Shown piece after piece: positions 7,960-15,841 of a stretch of 21,591 nucleotides of DNA; within the stretch, counting starts at the first letter, position 1; each line of letters opens with the position of its first letter. Below the pieces are notes generated by a model. The model worked only from the letters and a program-made list of their open reading frames with translations. It made no database searches and had not been told where the DNA came from. The translations under genes and the position numbers were made by a program. Origin of the DNA: a virus; IMG/VR virus record IMGVR_UViG_3300025840_000304, positions 1-21,591 of that record. One strand, given 5' to 3'.

Positions 7960-9381
7960 TTAAAATCCTGTGTATTTTTTCCTTAAAAATTTTAAATCAT
8001 ATCTTGTTTCTGATATTATGTGTTCCATATCTGCAAAAGGTAATTTATTTGGACTGCAACCTCTCCATTGTGGACCCCACTTCTGATTCAAATATTCAAT
8101 ATTCATATCATGAGATATTCTAAGTTTTTTTGCAAGAGATTGATCTTTTTTGCTTGTTTGACTTGCGTGAAGGTAATATTCATCTTTATTTCCTTCTCCA
8201 TGAAAATAATTTGACTTTAATGAAGTTATTCTTGGAATATTTGAATTGAACAATCTCATAAGATAATCAGCATCTTCACAATAAGCTGGATAGCAATTTT
8301 CATCAAAAAGACCTAACTTTTCAATTACAAAATCTTTAATCAAAAATAAATCCCAACTTCCAGTATTATAGTCTCCACTAAAACCGTTTATTACTCCAAC
8401 ATCTTTATTAACTAAAGAAGTATCAATCATTTCCTTTAGAAAACCTTTATCAAAAGATACATCATCATTAACTATGATCCAATATGGTGCCATTATAAAA
8501 CATTTTATAATCAAATTCCAAGCACCAGAACAACCAATATTTCCAGGAAGATTGCAAATTTTGACCTTATCTACAAATTTATTTGTAGTGTTTTTTAATT
8601 TTTCTAATTCATCATCAAGTTCTCCTTTACCATTATTATTGACAATAAAAAAAGTATCTACGGGATAGTCAATACTTTCAAGTAATTTTTTAACCCAATA
8701 TGAACTATTGACAACTGCAGTTCCAATTACTGGAATTTTTTTTGTATTATAAAATTCTTTTTTTAATTTAGTATTTTTAAATGTTAATATTGCCTCATAA
8801 TTTTCCAGTCCAAGACCATTTGAAACTTCTGATAATAAGGTAAAATTTCTTTTATACATATAGTCAATAATATCTTCTCTTGAAGGGGAATTGTGATATA
8901 ATGGTTTTAATTGAACTTCCAATTCTATTGTATTAACCCTTCCAATAAAATTTCCCAAAGACTTTATTACATTCAAATCATTCCCTTGAGTATCAGTCTT
9001 TAATAAATCTATATGATCTATATTGTTTTCTGATATAAATGTATCCAGTCTCATTACATCTACTTCATATACAGATTCTATTTCATCAAATCCTGGGTCA
9101 AAATTATCCAATAAAGAAATAAAATCCTTAGAGTCATAATTAATATCGTGTAAAGAGGAATATGCATAGTGTCTATGAAAATTGAACTTAGATATTCCTT
9201 CTTCTGTAGAAATTGCAAATTCGTAACATTTTATTCTTGAATCATTTTTGCAAAATTTTTCAAGTATACGAAAATTGTGTTTACACGGTTCAAAGCAATA
9301 TATTTCATCATAACCTTCAAATTTGCAAATTGACTCTCCTTGACAAGCACCGATGTCAAATGCAATTCTTTTTTTATTCAT
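7960..9381 (-). CDS. Fusion: FkbM-type methyltransferase plus family-2-like glycosyltransferase
   Basis: One 473-residue chain carries two enzyme domains. The first 205 residues look like an FkbM-family SAM methyltransferase: SAM-binding FDIGACQGES (8-17), FEP (30-32), VMRLDTF (109-115), DLLKTDTQGND (125-135) and IELEVQ (152-157). Residues about 215-440 look like a GT-A fold glycosyltransferase: VNN (247-249), NLPGNIGCSGAWN (277-289), a metal/nucleotide-sugar motif VNDDV (304-308) and a catalytic-base-like EDADYLMRL (369-377). FkbM enzymes typically O-methylate sugars or small molecules, so the pair suggests making a methylated glycan. There is no signal peptide or membrane segment, so it acts in the cytoplasm. 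The start overlaps the previous gene by ATGA, indicating coupled translation. Donor and acceptor are unknown. Confidence 0.85.
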   Translation of the reverse strand: MNKKRIAFDIGACQGESICKFEGYDEIYCFEPCKHNFRILEKFCKNDSRIKCYEFAISTEEGISKFNFHRHYAYSSLHDINYDSKDFISLLDNFDPGFDEIESVYEVDVMRLDTFISENNIDHIDLLKTDTQGNDLNVIKSLGNFIGRVNTIELEVQLKPLYHNSPSREDIIDYMYKRNFTLLSEVSNGLGLENYEAILTFKNTKLKKEFYNTKKIPVIGTAVVNSSYWVKKLLESIDYPVDTFFIVNNNGKGELDDELEKLKNTTNKFVDKVKICNLPGNIGCSGAWNLIIKCFIMAPYWIIVNDDVSFDKGFLKEMIDTSLVNKDVGVINGFSGDYNTGSWDLFLIKDFVIEKLGLFDENCYPAYCEDADYLMRLFNSNIPRITSLKSNYFHGEGNKDEYYLHASQTSKKDQSLAKKLRISHDMNIEYLNQKWGPQWRGCSPNKLPFADMEHIISETRYDLKFLRKKYTGF

Positions 9382-10667
9382 GATACAAAAATATTCTCCG
9401 CTTTTTTGGTTTCATCATTGATAATCATTAAATCTGATATCATTTTTGAATCTATCAAATCTGGATGAACCCACCAATCTTCATATGGTCTATCATTATC
9501 TGGGGATACATTATTAAAAATTCTCACATATCCAAAACTTTCCAAATATTTTTTAGATTTTTCCTGGTATGATTTTGTTTCATCACAATAATAATCGTGC
9601 TCATATGTAATTGTTGCAAACTTATATTTTTCAAATGGAATTGTTAATAGAATTTTATAAGTAACATTTGGAGGATCGCAATCCATTTGCAAATAATCAA
9701 TTTCGGTTGGAAACTCCATCGAACTTAGTAATGCATCATAATTTACGCATGTTCCATCTTTTAGCAAGCAAGGATTTTTTCTTTCTCTGGTATGAGAATC
9801 GACAAATCCCTCATCAAGATCGAAAGAAATACCTTTCCAATTAAAATCTCTTTCTAAAAGAGCAGTATTGCTGCCATAAAAAGAATTTCCTGCACCCAAT
9901 TCTAAATAAGTTCCATCTTTCTTACCATTAAGCATTGTAAGAACAAAAATATCTTGATATGCCTCTGAATAGTTTTCTTTAATTTTATCTGATCCTTCAA
10001 ATTTATATTTTAATCTACCAAATTTTGATTTATTATATTTACTAAATGGTGCTATCTCAATATTTTGATTAATATTAACATTCATCATTTTTAAATTATC
10101 TATGGAAGATATTTTGTAAGTTTCTTCCATTTCATAATTATCTAATAGGTTCAAGAAACCATTTCTAGACTCTTCACATAATCCACACCACCAACCACTC
10201 AACGCTTTTTGAAATAGAAGTCCATATTCTCCTGGATATTCTAAGTTTGAATTTAGTGGTGGTGGATTTAGATCATCGCATACACCCAATCCAATTGAAG
10301 AAATCGTATAACAATCATTCCAATGACCATCATTAGAAGATCTTTCATAATGCTGAGACATTAAAAAATATGCCTCAGGTCTTTTTGGACAAATTGACAA
10401 TGCGTGTAGAAGTAAACTTTTAACTGTAAAATTCCTAGTTCCTTGTTTTGTAAAGCAAATTGCTGCTCGAATTAGGCATTCATATTTAAAAAGATCATTA
10501 TCCGTTCTTTCCGCAGATCTCAAATAATAAGAAACTGCTGCTGCAGTTTGATTTATATTTTCATAATAAAATCCTAACAAATAATTATTTTCATAGACTT
10601 CTGGTTCATTTATATAATTTTTTAGCAAATCTTCCAGATTAAGTTCAACTATTGATGGTAAATTCAT
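9378..10667 (-). CDS. TPR-like plus FkbM-like methyltransferase protein
   Basis: This 429-residue protein has a helical N-terminal half of about 180 residues with TPR-like repeats (YLLGFYYENINQTAAAVSYY, and later LSICPKRPEAYFLMSQHYER). I recall this kind of N-terminus on glycosyltransferases of marine phages. The C-terminal half has the features of an FkbM-like SAM methyltransferase: SEAYQDIFVL (234-243), SAM motif YLELGAGNSFYGSNT (254-268), DYLQMDCDPP (324-333) and ITYEHDYY (353-360). The TPR part may bind a partner or an acceptor glycan/peptide. It overlaps the next gene by four bases (ATGA) and starts 21 bases after the propeller gene, without a Shine-Dalgarno site. The methyltransferase call is moderately firm; the substrate is unknown. 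Confidence 0.72.
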   Translation of the reverse strand: MNLPSIVELNLEDLLKNYINEPEVYENNYLLGFYYENINQTAAAVSYYLRSAERTDNDLFKYECLIRAAICFTKQGTRNFTVKSLLLHALSICPKRPEAYFLMSQHYERSSNDGHWNDCYTISSIGLGVCDDLNPPPLNSNLEYPGEYGLLFQKALSGWWCGLCEESRNGFLNLLDNYEMEETYKISSIDNLKMMNVNINQNIEIAPFSKYNKSKFGRLKYKFEGSDKIKENYSEAYQDIFVLTMLNGKKDGTYLELGAGNSFYGSNTALLERDFNWKGISFDLDEGFVDSHTRERKNPCLLKDGTCVNYDALLSSMEFPTEIDYLQMDCDPPNVTYKILLTIPFEKYKFATITYEHDYYCDETKSYQEKSKKYLESFGYVRIFNNVSPDNDRPYEDWWVHPDLIDSKMISDLMIINDETKKAENIFVS

Positions 10668-10688
10668 TGTGTTATAAAAATAAGTAAA

Positions 10689-11681
10689 TTAAAAAAGATC
10701 AACTTTGTTATTCAACATTTCAGTTAAAATAGTAATTGGAAACTCTAATATATATGCAGCATTATCTTGGAACCCAAAAGTCATTACTAAATTATTATCT
10801 TTTTTTGCTAATCCAATGCAAAATTCGACATCACCATCCATTATATTAAACTCGTTTGAATGTGAAACAATATTCCAAGATTTATCCCAAACAATAAATC
10901 TGTGGTAATAAATGGCATCCTTTCTTCCAACTTCACTATCAAATAAACAAACTTCATGAGTGCAAGCAAGATAATAATCTCCAATTGGAATTACTTGAGA
11001 ACCTCCACGAAGATCTCTAGGTAAATCTATTTGTTCACCCAAATGAGTAGTTTTTGATGTTTGATTTTCTGGATCTACTTTGACAACTTCTGTTGGATTT
11101 CCCCATTTTACATAATGATATGGCATGTCCAAAATGGGCATCCAATTTTTTTCGCAATAAGAATTTGGATCATTTGGGGGTGGAATTCTAAACCTAGAAA
11201 CTTCGGTGACTTTATCATCATCTATAACTATTTCGCAAAGTTCCATTCTTCCAGTTCCAATAGTATCCAAATCTCTACGAACACCGGAAGTATAAAGTTT
11301 CCCTTCCCACCTAAAAATTCTTGCATCCTCTAAACCAACAAAATCCCATAATGGTTCATAATTATCGAATTTTGAAGTATCAATTTTATCAAATCTTTTT
11401 AAATTATATGTTTCATCAAACTCCAAATAATAATTTGTTGTTCTCAAATGCATATCATCTTCTGGGTGAACATATGTTAATGGTCCCCAAACGTGTTGAA
11501 ATAATTTTTTTTCGGAATGATAAAAAGTGTAATTTACTGCTCTTAAAATTACTCTAATTTTATCATCTTCTATTAAAACCGATGGATTCATCAGACCCAA
11601 TCCATTAGTAAGATCTGATGGAATAATTAGCGGATGTATTGATCCACCATTATCTAATGCAAGTTTTGCAAAGTTTCTCAT
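10689..11681 (-). CDS. GH130-like five-bladed beta-propeller protein
   Basis: This 330-residue protein resembles the GH130/GH43-type beta-propeller group. Landmarks are LMNPSVLIEDDKIRVILRA (30-48), GLEDARIF (116-123), EKNWMPI (177-183), RGGSQVI (225-231), YLACTHE (237-243) and EFCIGLA (286-292). GH130 enzymes are mannoside phosphorylases or mannosidases that use similar blade motifs with acidic residues. I cannot prove that a catalytic acid is conserved here, so it may instead be a sugar-binding or glycosyltransferase-linked propeller. There is no signal peptide, so it is cytoplasmic or virion-borne. It heads the enzyme cassette, 40 bases after the 80-residue protein, with a near-match late-promoter box AATAAATA at 11708-11715 and no Shine-Dalgarno site. 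A role in making or trimming a glycan fits the neighbours. Confidence 0.65.
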   Translation of the reverse strand: MRNFAKLALDNGGSIHPLIIPSDLTNGLGLMNPSVLIEDDKIRVILRAVNYTFYHSEKKLFQHVWGPLTYVHPEDDMHLRTTNYYLEFDETYNLKRFDKIDTSKFDNYEPLWDFVGLEDARIFRWEGKLYTSGVRRDLDTIGTGRMELCEIVIDDDKVTEVSRFRIPPPNDPNSYCEKNWMPILDMPYHYVKWGNPTEVVKVDPENQTSKTTHLGEQIDLPRDLRGGSQVIPIGDYYLACTHEVCLFDSEVGRKDAIYYHRFIVWDKSWNIVSHSNEFNIMDGDVEFCIGLAKKDNNLVMTFGFQDNAAYILEFPITILTEMLNNKVDLF

Positions 11682-11707
11682 AAAAAAATCAATTTTCTAA
11701 TTTGGAT

Positions 11708-11715
11708 TATTTATT
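11708..11715 (-). promoter_or_regulatory. Weak late-promoter-like box before the enzyme cassette
   Basis: The minus strand reads AATAAATA, 27 bases upstream of ATG 11681. It differs from TATAAATA at the first base. In such AT-rich DNA chance matches are likely, so confidence is low; its position and spacing are the only support. Confidence 0.25.
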
Positions 11716-11721
11716 ATAGGT

Positions 11722-11964
11722 TTAAGTGGTCCCAATTCCAACTGGTATTGTTGGGTCAGTAAACAAACCAGTTTCATAATCATAAGTCCACCCAATATCA
11801 ACGGATTGATCTTCTTGTATTTTTATTAAACTCTGCCTTGCTCCTGGTGACCACTCAGACACTCCATCCCATAAAACAATATTTACAACATAGTAGTAGA
11901 TTACATCCGATGGACCTGGCATAGTACCTTCGGGCCAGTTGGATTCTAATACTGCATATCTCAT
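11722..11964 (-). CDS. Small tail-fibre-associated hypothetical protein
   Basis: This 80-residue protein begins MRYAVLESNWPEG and contains NIVLWDGVSEWSPGARQSLI, then DIGWTYDYETGLFTDP. The pattern (an N-terminal strand, a WDG...W.PG element, then IGWTYD followed by FTDP) is common in short phage proteins encoded beside tail fibres and in the C-termini of fibre-assembly proteins. The function is unknown; a small fibre-associated or fibre-assembly role is inferred only from this resemblance and its location downstream of fibre genes. A perfect TATAAATA box lies 34 bases upstream, so it may be transcribed from its own late promoter. No Shine-Dalgarno site is visible before the ATG. Confidence 0.65.
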   Translation of the reverse strand: MRYAVLESNWPEGTMPGPSDVIYYYVVNIVLWDGVSEWSPGARQSLIKIQEDQSVDIGWTYDYETGLFTDPTIPVGIGTT

Positions 11965-11997
11965 ATGAAAAATAAAAAATCTTTATATGAATCAAAT

Positions 11998-12005
11998 TAT
12001 TTATA
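11998..12005 (-). promoter_or_regulatory. T4-like late promoter TATAAATA
   Basis: The minus strand reads TATAAATA exactly, the T4 late promoter consensus, 34 bases upstream of ATG 11964 and overlapping the stop codon of the preceding gene. It is the only perfect match I found in an intergenic position in this window. Confidence 0.55.
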
Positions 12006-12237
12006 TTAAATGTGAATATTTTTTAATAATCTCTTTCATTTCGGAGTGATTATATGGTCCACGAGAATCTACAATATTGGAAATAAAGTCTGGATCTGGA
12101 GAATCAGAATCCCATTTTATAACAGTATATTTTCCGTCAAGTGTGTATTGAAGATTATCTAAATTTTCTATTGTCTGAGAGAAATCAATTTTTGATATTT
12201 CTCCTGCAGGAATTATAAGATACTTTCTGTTTATCAT
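12001..12237 (-). CDS. Small hypothetical protein of cyanophage type
   Basis: This 78-residue protein starts MINRKYLIIPAGEISKIDFS and contains QYTLDGKYTVIKWDSDSP and GPYNHSEMKEIIKKY. I recall similar short proteins in T4-like cyanophage genomes (opening RYLIIPA-E-SKIDFSQ and ending in a GPY-HSE motif), always without a known function. The fold looks like mixed alpha/beta with no membrane segment. The leader is pure A/T (AAATAAAAATAAAAATG) and has no Shine-Dalgarno site. The first 53 bases overlap the end of the preceding gene in another frame, an unusual arrangement discussed in the findings. Confidence 0.65.
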   Translation of the reverse strand: MINRKYLIIPAGEISKIDFSQTIENLDNLQYTLDGKYTVIKWDSDSPDPDFISNIVDSRGPYNHSEMKEIIKKYSHLI

Positions 12238-12892
12238 TTTTATTTTTATTTATTTTTTGAGTTCTTGAGACTATTCCGATAAACCAACACCCACTATCTT
12301 TTATTATAGAATCCTTCAATATTACTCCATAATTGCCTACACAAGATTTCAGAAATTGTTTTAGTCTTGAATGTGAAGTTGGTTTTGCTGCCAATAAGTA
12401 TCCTGGTCTTACATCATGCATTTTTGCTATTCCTGGACATCCAACAAAAACTTCTCTATGAAAACTTCTACCGAGTTCCATTAAGGAAATGCCAACAGTA
12501 GTTGCATCTTTCTTTAACCCCATTGTTAAATTATATACTTTTCTTTCAGTTCTATCTCCACCAACTTTTTTTCTTATTTGTTTTGCCCTAAGAACTCTTT
12601 TCCAAGTAGGAATAGCACCACCTTGTATTGGTGTTTTTACCTTTAAAATTCTTACAACATAATCGGACAAGTCAGAATAAATTATAACTTTAGTGTAATG
12701 ATATTTGGAAAATGTATACTTTTCCTTTTTAAATTTTATTTGCGATAAACTTTTTGGATGTCTTTTATAACCTGCTTTTTTGAGTGCAGATCTATCTGAT
12801 ATATTTTGTCTTCTTTTATTTTCTTCATAACTAAAGTATTCCTTTCCAGTACCACGAGGATATAATCTCCTAATTCCCTTTTCAATCATCAT
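12185..12892 (-). CDS. Basic protein of unknown function downstream of adhesin
   Basis: This 235-residue, strongly basic protein is one I do not recognise. The N-terminal third is rich in Lys, Arg and Tyr (KEYFSYEENKRRQ, then SALKKAGYKRHPKSLSQIKF). The middle has TPIQGGAIPTWKRVLRAKQI, and the C-terminal half has DVRPGYLLAAKPTSHSRL and CWFIGIVSRTQ. No catalytic motif, zinc cluster or membrane helix stands out. Start ATG 12892 overlaps the stop of the adhesin-like gene as ATGA. The last 24 or so residues after about residue 212 are low-complexity Lys/Asn, read through an A-rich tract and into the next gene. They may not be part of the original protein: a one-base change in the A6 run at 12253-12258 would end the frame at once. 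It could be a nucleic-acid-binding or fibre-assembly protein; this is unsupported. Confidence 0.6.
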   Translation of the reverse strand: MMIEKGIRRLYPRGTGKEYFSYEENKRRQNISDRSALKKAGYKRHPKSLSQIKFKKEKYTFSKYHYTKVIIYSDLSDYVVRILKVKTPIQGGAIPTWKRVLRAKQIRKKVGGDRTERKVYNLTMGLKKDATTVGISLMELGRSFHREVFVGCPGIAKMHDVRPGYLLAAKPTSHSRLKQFLKSCVGNYGVILKDSIIKDSGCWFIGIVSRTQKINKNKNDKQKVSYNSCRRNIKN

Positions 12893-15483
12893 TCTTCAAT
12901 TCTGACAGTGGCACTTGTTGCCACAATTGTTCCTGAAGTACTTCCAGTCCTAACTTGTAATGTAAAGTCTTCTTTATCATCCGAAGTTCCATCATTTCTG
13001 GCAGTTAAAGTTACGGAACCAGTATTGTTGTTAATTGTGAAAGATCCAGAAGTTGTGGCTTGAGTAAAGTCTGCAGATGAAACCTCACCACCACCTAATG
13101 TCCAATATAAAGTTGTTCCATTTGCAACATTAGTTGTTGTTATTGTAAATACTACAGATTGTGGAGTACCTGCACTGCTGGTTTCGTAAATTGTTGATGC
13201 TGATTGTGAGATAGAATATGTTGGAGTTGTAACATCATTGATTGTTACAACGGAACTTGATCCGATAATAGTACCGGAAGTACTTGTAGTCCTAACATTC
13301 ATTTTGAATGTTTCTGTTCCTTCTGTTGACCCATCTGCTGCTATTCCTATACTGATTACATTATTTGTTCCTGGAGTCATTGAGAAAGAACCAGAAGTGG
13401 TTCCAGCAGTAAAATCGCTAGAATTAACTGTCCCACTTACACCATCTAAAGTATAATATAAAGTTTCTCCTGCAGTAAAACCAGAATTGGCAACTGTAAA
13501 ACTTATCGAACTACCCTCACTAACACTTGTTGCCGAAGTTACGGTTACGGAACCAGATTCAGTTGATAATCCTGCTTGAGATAACCCAAGTGCTACACAT
13601 TTTGCATTGTATATCTGAGCAATTTCTGAGTGAGTTAGTGCTCTATTATAAATTAATGCTTTGGCAATTTCTCCATCTATATTGCCTGCTGTTCCAGCAT
13701 TAGCACGACCTATGGCAACATTTGTTGACGTTGTAGTATCAATGGTTTGAGTTCCAGTATTATAATTCACAAGTTTTTGTGCATTATGATATAGAGTTAT
13801 ATCTTCAAGATCATTAGGTGCTCCTGTACCAATAGTAATGGTATTTGTTCCTGTAGTTCCTGATGCTCCTTCTGTGTTTGTATCTGCTATTGAGATCCTG
13901 GAAAAACCACCAGAACTTCCATTATCACCATCTCCACTTCCTCCGTTTCCACCAGAACCAACGGTTACTGTGTATTGTTGCCCAGCAGATGCTGTCCAGC
14001 TTCCGTAAGCAAGAGCACCGCCGCCACCGCCGCCGCCACCTTCATCATCCTTATCGGGGTCATTATCACCACCACCGCCACCACCACCGACTACAACAGC
14101 AGAAACAGATGTTACGCCAGAAGGAACTGTGAACGTTCCACTAGAAGTAAATGTTTGTTGATTTGATATTCCATTTGCTGCATTTGATGGGTACGAATAA
14201 CTACCCCAAACAAATCTCACAACACCATCTCCACCATCGCCACCAGAACCACTACCATTATTACCTCTGACGCCACCGCCGCCACCACCATAGTTACCAC
14301 CATCGCCGCCAGTACCACTGGTATTTTGTCCAGAGGCACCACCAGAACCGCCACCTCTTGGAGCAGTTCCACTAGAACCAGATCCATATATTCCTACACC
14401 ACCACCGCCATCACCGTCATTAGCACCACCAGCACCACCGCCACCAGAACCATTTTGGTTTTCTCCACCACCATTACCAGTATATCCACCAGCTCCAGCG
14501 CCACCGCCACCGTCTGATGCTCCACTGCCGCCAGAACCACCAGATCCTCCATTAGTCCTCGATATTCCACTAGAAGACCCACCACTACCACCACTAGCAC
14601 CGCCGCCGCCACCGCCGTTACCGCCTCCAGCAGTTAAGTGGTTATTGGTGAAGGTTAAAGTTGCTCCAGATATAGTAGTTGTAAGGTTGTTTGATAGGGT
14701 AATAGTTCCTGAAGAGCTATTAAACGCCGTAACTGTTGTGTTGTTAGGAACTCCTGTTCCAGTGACTACAGTTCCTACCAGAATAAAATCAAAAATGGCA
14801 TCAGGAGTTCCACCACCACCCGCACTACCTGGCCAGGTAGCTGAAAGCATATTCCAACCATTTACTGTGAGAGTTTTTGTTGATTGTTGAGCACCACCAG
14901 AAACTCCCATACTAAAGTTATTAGAAGTATTGAGTTCCATTGCCCATTTACCACCATTAGTGGCAGGGTCTCCCCAAGTAAAAAGTCTTTGTTGACTTGT
15001 AATAGTATTAGAGTCTAGTTTAAAAAATACAATAGATGTTCTTGCTGTTGTGCCAGTGACTCCATTGTATCCAGACAGGTTTACATAGTCATCAACGCCA
15101 TCAAATACTAACTTACCAAAGTTACCAGAATTATAAGATGCTCCATTTGTGAGTGTACCGTCTCTGTCAAAGGTTCCTATATCTTCAACTCCACCTGTGC
15201 CAGTGTTACTCTCTGATATTTGTCCATCCCAGTGAAATTGAAGTCCACTTGTTGGTATGCCGCATTTACCATAAAAGTCTGAAAAACTTATGGCACCACT
15301 TGTTGGAGCATTATCTTGACCATAATATTCACCGAGTTCAAGTAGACCTGCTAGAGTTGGAGCAGTATCTCCACTGAACTGTTCGTGGATATCTGCTAGT
15401 GATATTGGTCCTGATGTGGGCAGACATGGTGTAGTAGGAGCTGTAGGACCTGATGGTGGTGGTGGTGGCGGTGGCATTACCAT
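12889..15483 (-). CDS. Adhesin-like tail protein: LamG halves, Gly-rich insert, Calx-beta-like repeats
   Basis: This 864-residue protein is probably a distal tail adhesin or fibre. In order it has: a poly-Pro start (residues 4-10); two short repeats (PTSGPISLADIH and PTSGAISFSDFYG) typical of phage tail proteins; the first half of a LamG/concanavalin-like domain (about 81-220, with FHWDG, KLVFDGVDDYV and NGWNMLSATW); a beta-type motif (233-279); a Gly-rich region (283-535); the second half of the LamG fold (about 555-628, with DITLYHNAQ, AIGRANAG and GEIAKALIYNRALTHSEIAQIYNA); and two Calx-beta-like repeats (about 644-750 and 754-864). LamG and Gly-rich domains commonly bind carbohydrates or form receptor-binding tips. 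Start ATG 15483 has GGGAGGAG seven bases upstream. The Gly-rich insert appears to be in permuted order. Confidence 0.85.
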   Translation of the reverse strand: MVMPPPPPPPSGPTAPTTPCLPTSGPISLADIHEQFSGDTAPTLAGLLELGEYYGQDNAPTSGAISFSDFYGKCGIPTSGLQFHWDGQISESNTGTGGVEDIGTFDRDGTLTNGASYNSGNFGKLVFDGVDDYVNLSGYNGVTGTTARTSIVFFKLDSNTITSQQRLFTWGDPATNGGKWAMELNTSNNFSMGVSGGAQQSTKTLTVNGWNMLSATWPGSAGGGGTPDAIFDFILVGTVVTGTGVPNNTTVTAFNSSSGTITLSNNLTTTISGATLTFTNNHLTAGGGNGGGGGGASGGSGGSSSGISRTNGGSGGSGGSGASDGGGGAGAGGYTGNGGGENQNGSGGGGAGGANDGDGGGGVGIYGSGSSGTAPRGGGSGGASGQNTSGTGGDGGNYGGGGGGVRGNNGSGSGGDGGDGVVRFVWGSYSYPSNAANGISNQQTFTSSGTFTVPSGVTSVSAVVVGGGGGGGDNDPDKDDEGGGGGGGGALAYGSWTASAGQQYTVTVGSGGNGGSGDGDNGSSGGFSRISIADTNTEGASGTTGTNTITIGTGAPNDLEDITLYHNAQKLVNYNTGTQTIDTTTSTNVAIGRANAGTAGNIDGEIAKALIYNRALTHSEIAQIYNAKCVALGLSQAGLSTESGSVTVTSATSVSEGSSISFTVANSGFTAGETLYYTLDGVSGTVNSSDFTAGTTSGSFSMTPGTNNVISIGIAADGSTEGTETFKMNVRTTSTSGTIIGSSSVVTINDVTTPTYSISQSASTIYETSSAGTPQSVVFTITTTNVANGTTLYWTLGGGEVSSADFTQATTSGSFTINNNTGSVTLTARNDGTSDDKEDFTLQVRTGSTSGTIVATSATVRIEE
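13878..14637 (-). repeat. Glycine-rich low-complexity tract inside the adhesin gene
   Basis: This tract encodes residues 283-535 of the adhesin-like protein. It is dominated by Gly, with Ser, Asn, Asp and Thr, read from many GGT/GGC/GGA codons, and is much more GC-rich than the surrounding DNA. Recognisable landmarks are GAGGYTGNGG, GGGGVGIYGSGSSG, DGVVRFVWG, SYPSNA and then TFTSSGTFTVPSGVTSVSAV. It resembles the Gly-rich tips of phage tail fibres. Confidence 0.75.
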
Positions 15484-15490
15484 ACTTAAA

Positions 15491-15498
15491 CTCCTCCC
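15491..15498 (-). promoter_or_regulatory. Strong ribosome binding site of the adhesin-like gene
   Basis: The minus strand reads GGGAGGAG seven bases before ATG 15483. It fixes that start against the in-frame ATG six bases further on. The rest of the 81-base gap (15484-15564) is AT-rich and shows no clear promoter or terminator. Confidence 0.75.
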
Positions 15499-15564
15499 AT
15501 ATCTTTCATTTTTCTATTATGGATTAAAATTTTTCTAATTAATCAATTTTTCAATTCATTCTTA

Positions 15565-15837
15565 TCATACAGGTTCTTCTGCTGGTGGTTCTTCTGCTGG
15601 TGGTTCTTCTGCAGCATCTGGATCTACAAAAGAAATTACACCAATTGCTGCCTTATTCTCAACTCCTCTCAGTTGACCTTCGAGAATCTCTTGAAGATAA
15701 TCTGCGTCTACAGAACCATCTTCTAGATGTGGAATGTTAACCACTCTGGTGTGAGTAAATCCATCAGCATTGGTATATGTAACCTCAACTGTCTTATCTT
15801 CTTCAGCATAATCTGCCACTGTGTATGTAATATTCAT
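15565..15837 (-). CDS. Small acidic hypothetical protein with EEPPA repeats
   Basis: This 90-residue acidic protein begins MNITYTVADYAEEDKTVEV and contains TRVVNIPHLEDGSVDADYLQ and KAAIGVISFVD. I recall close relatives encoded just after large fibre genes in T4-like cyanophages, with no assigned function. It ends in a Pro/Glu tail with the pentapeptide EEPPA repeated (a 15-base repeat near 15570-15612), which is probably flexible. It starts four bases after the stop of the giant fibre gene, suggesting the two are translated together. A small fibre-associated or assembly role is an inference from position only. Confidence 0.7.
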   Translation of the reverse strand: MNITYTVADYAEEDKTVEVTYTNADGFTHTRVVNIPHLEDGSVDADYLQEILEGQLRGVENKAAIGVISFVDPDAAEEPPAEEPPAEEPV

Positions 15838-15841
15838 TATG

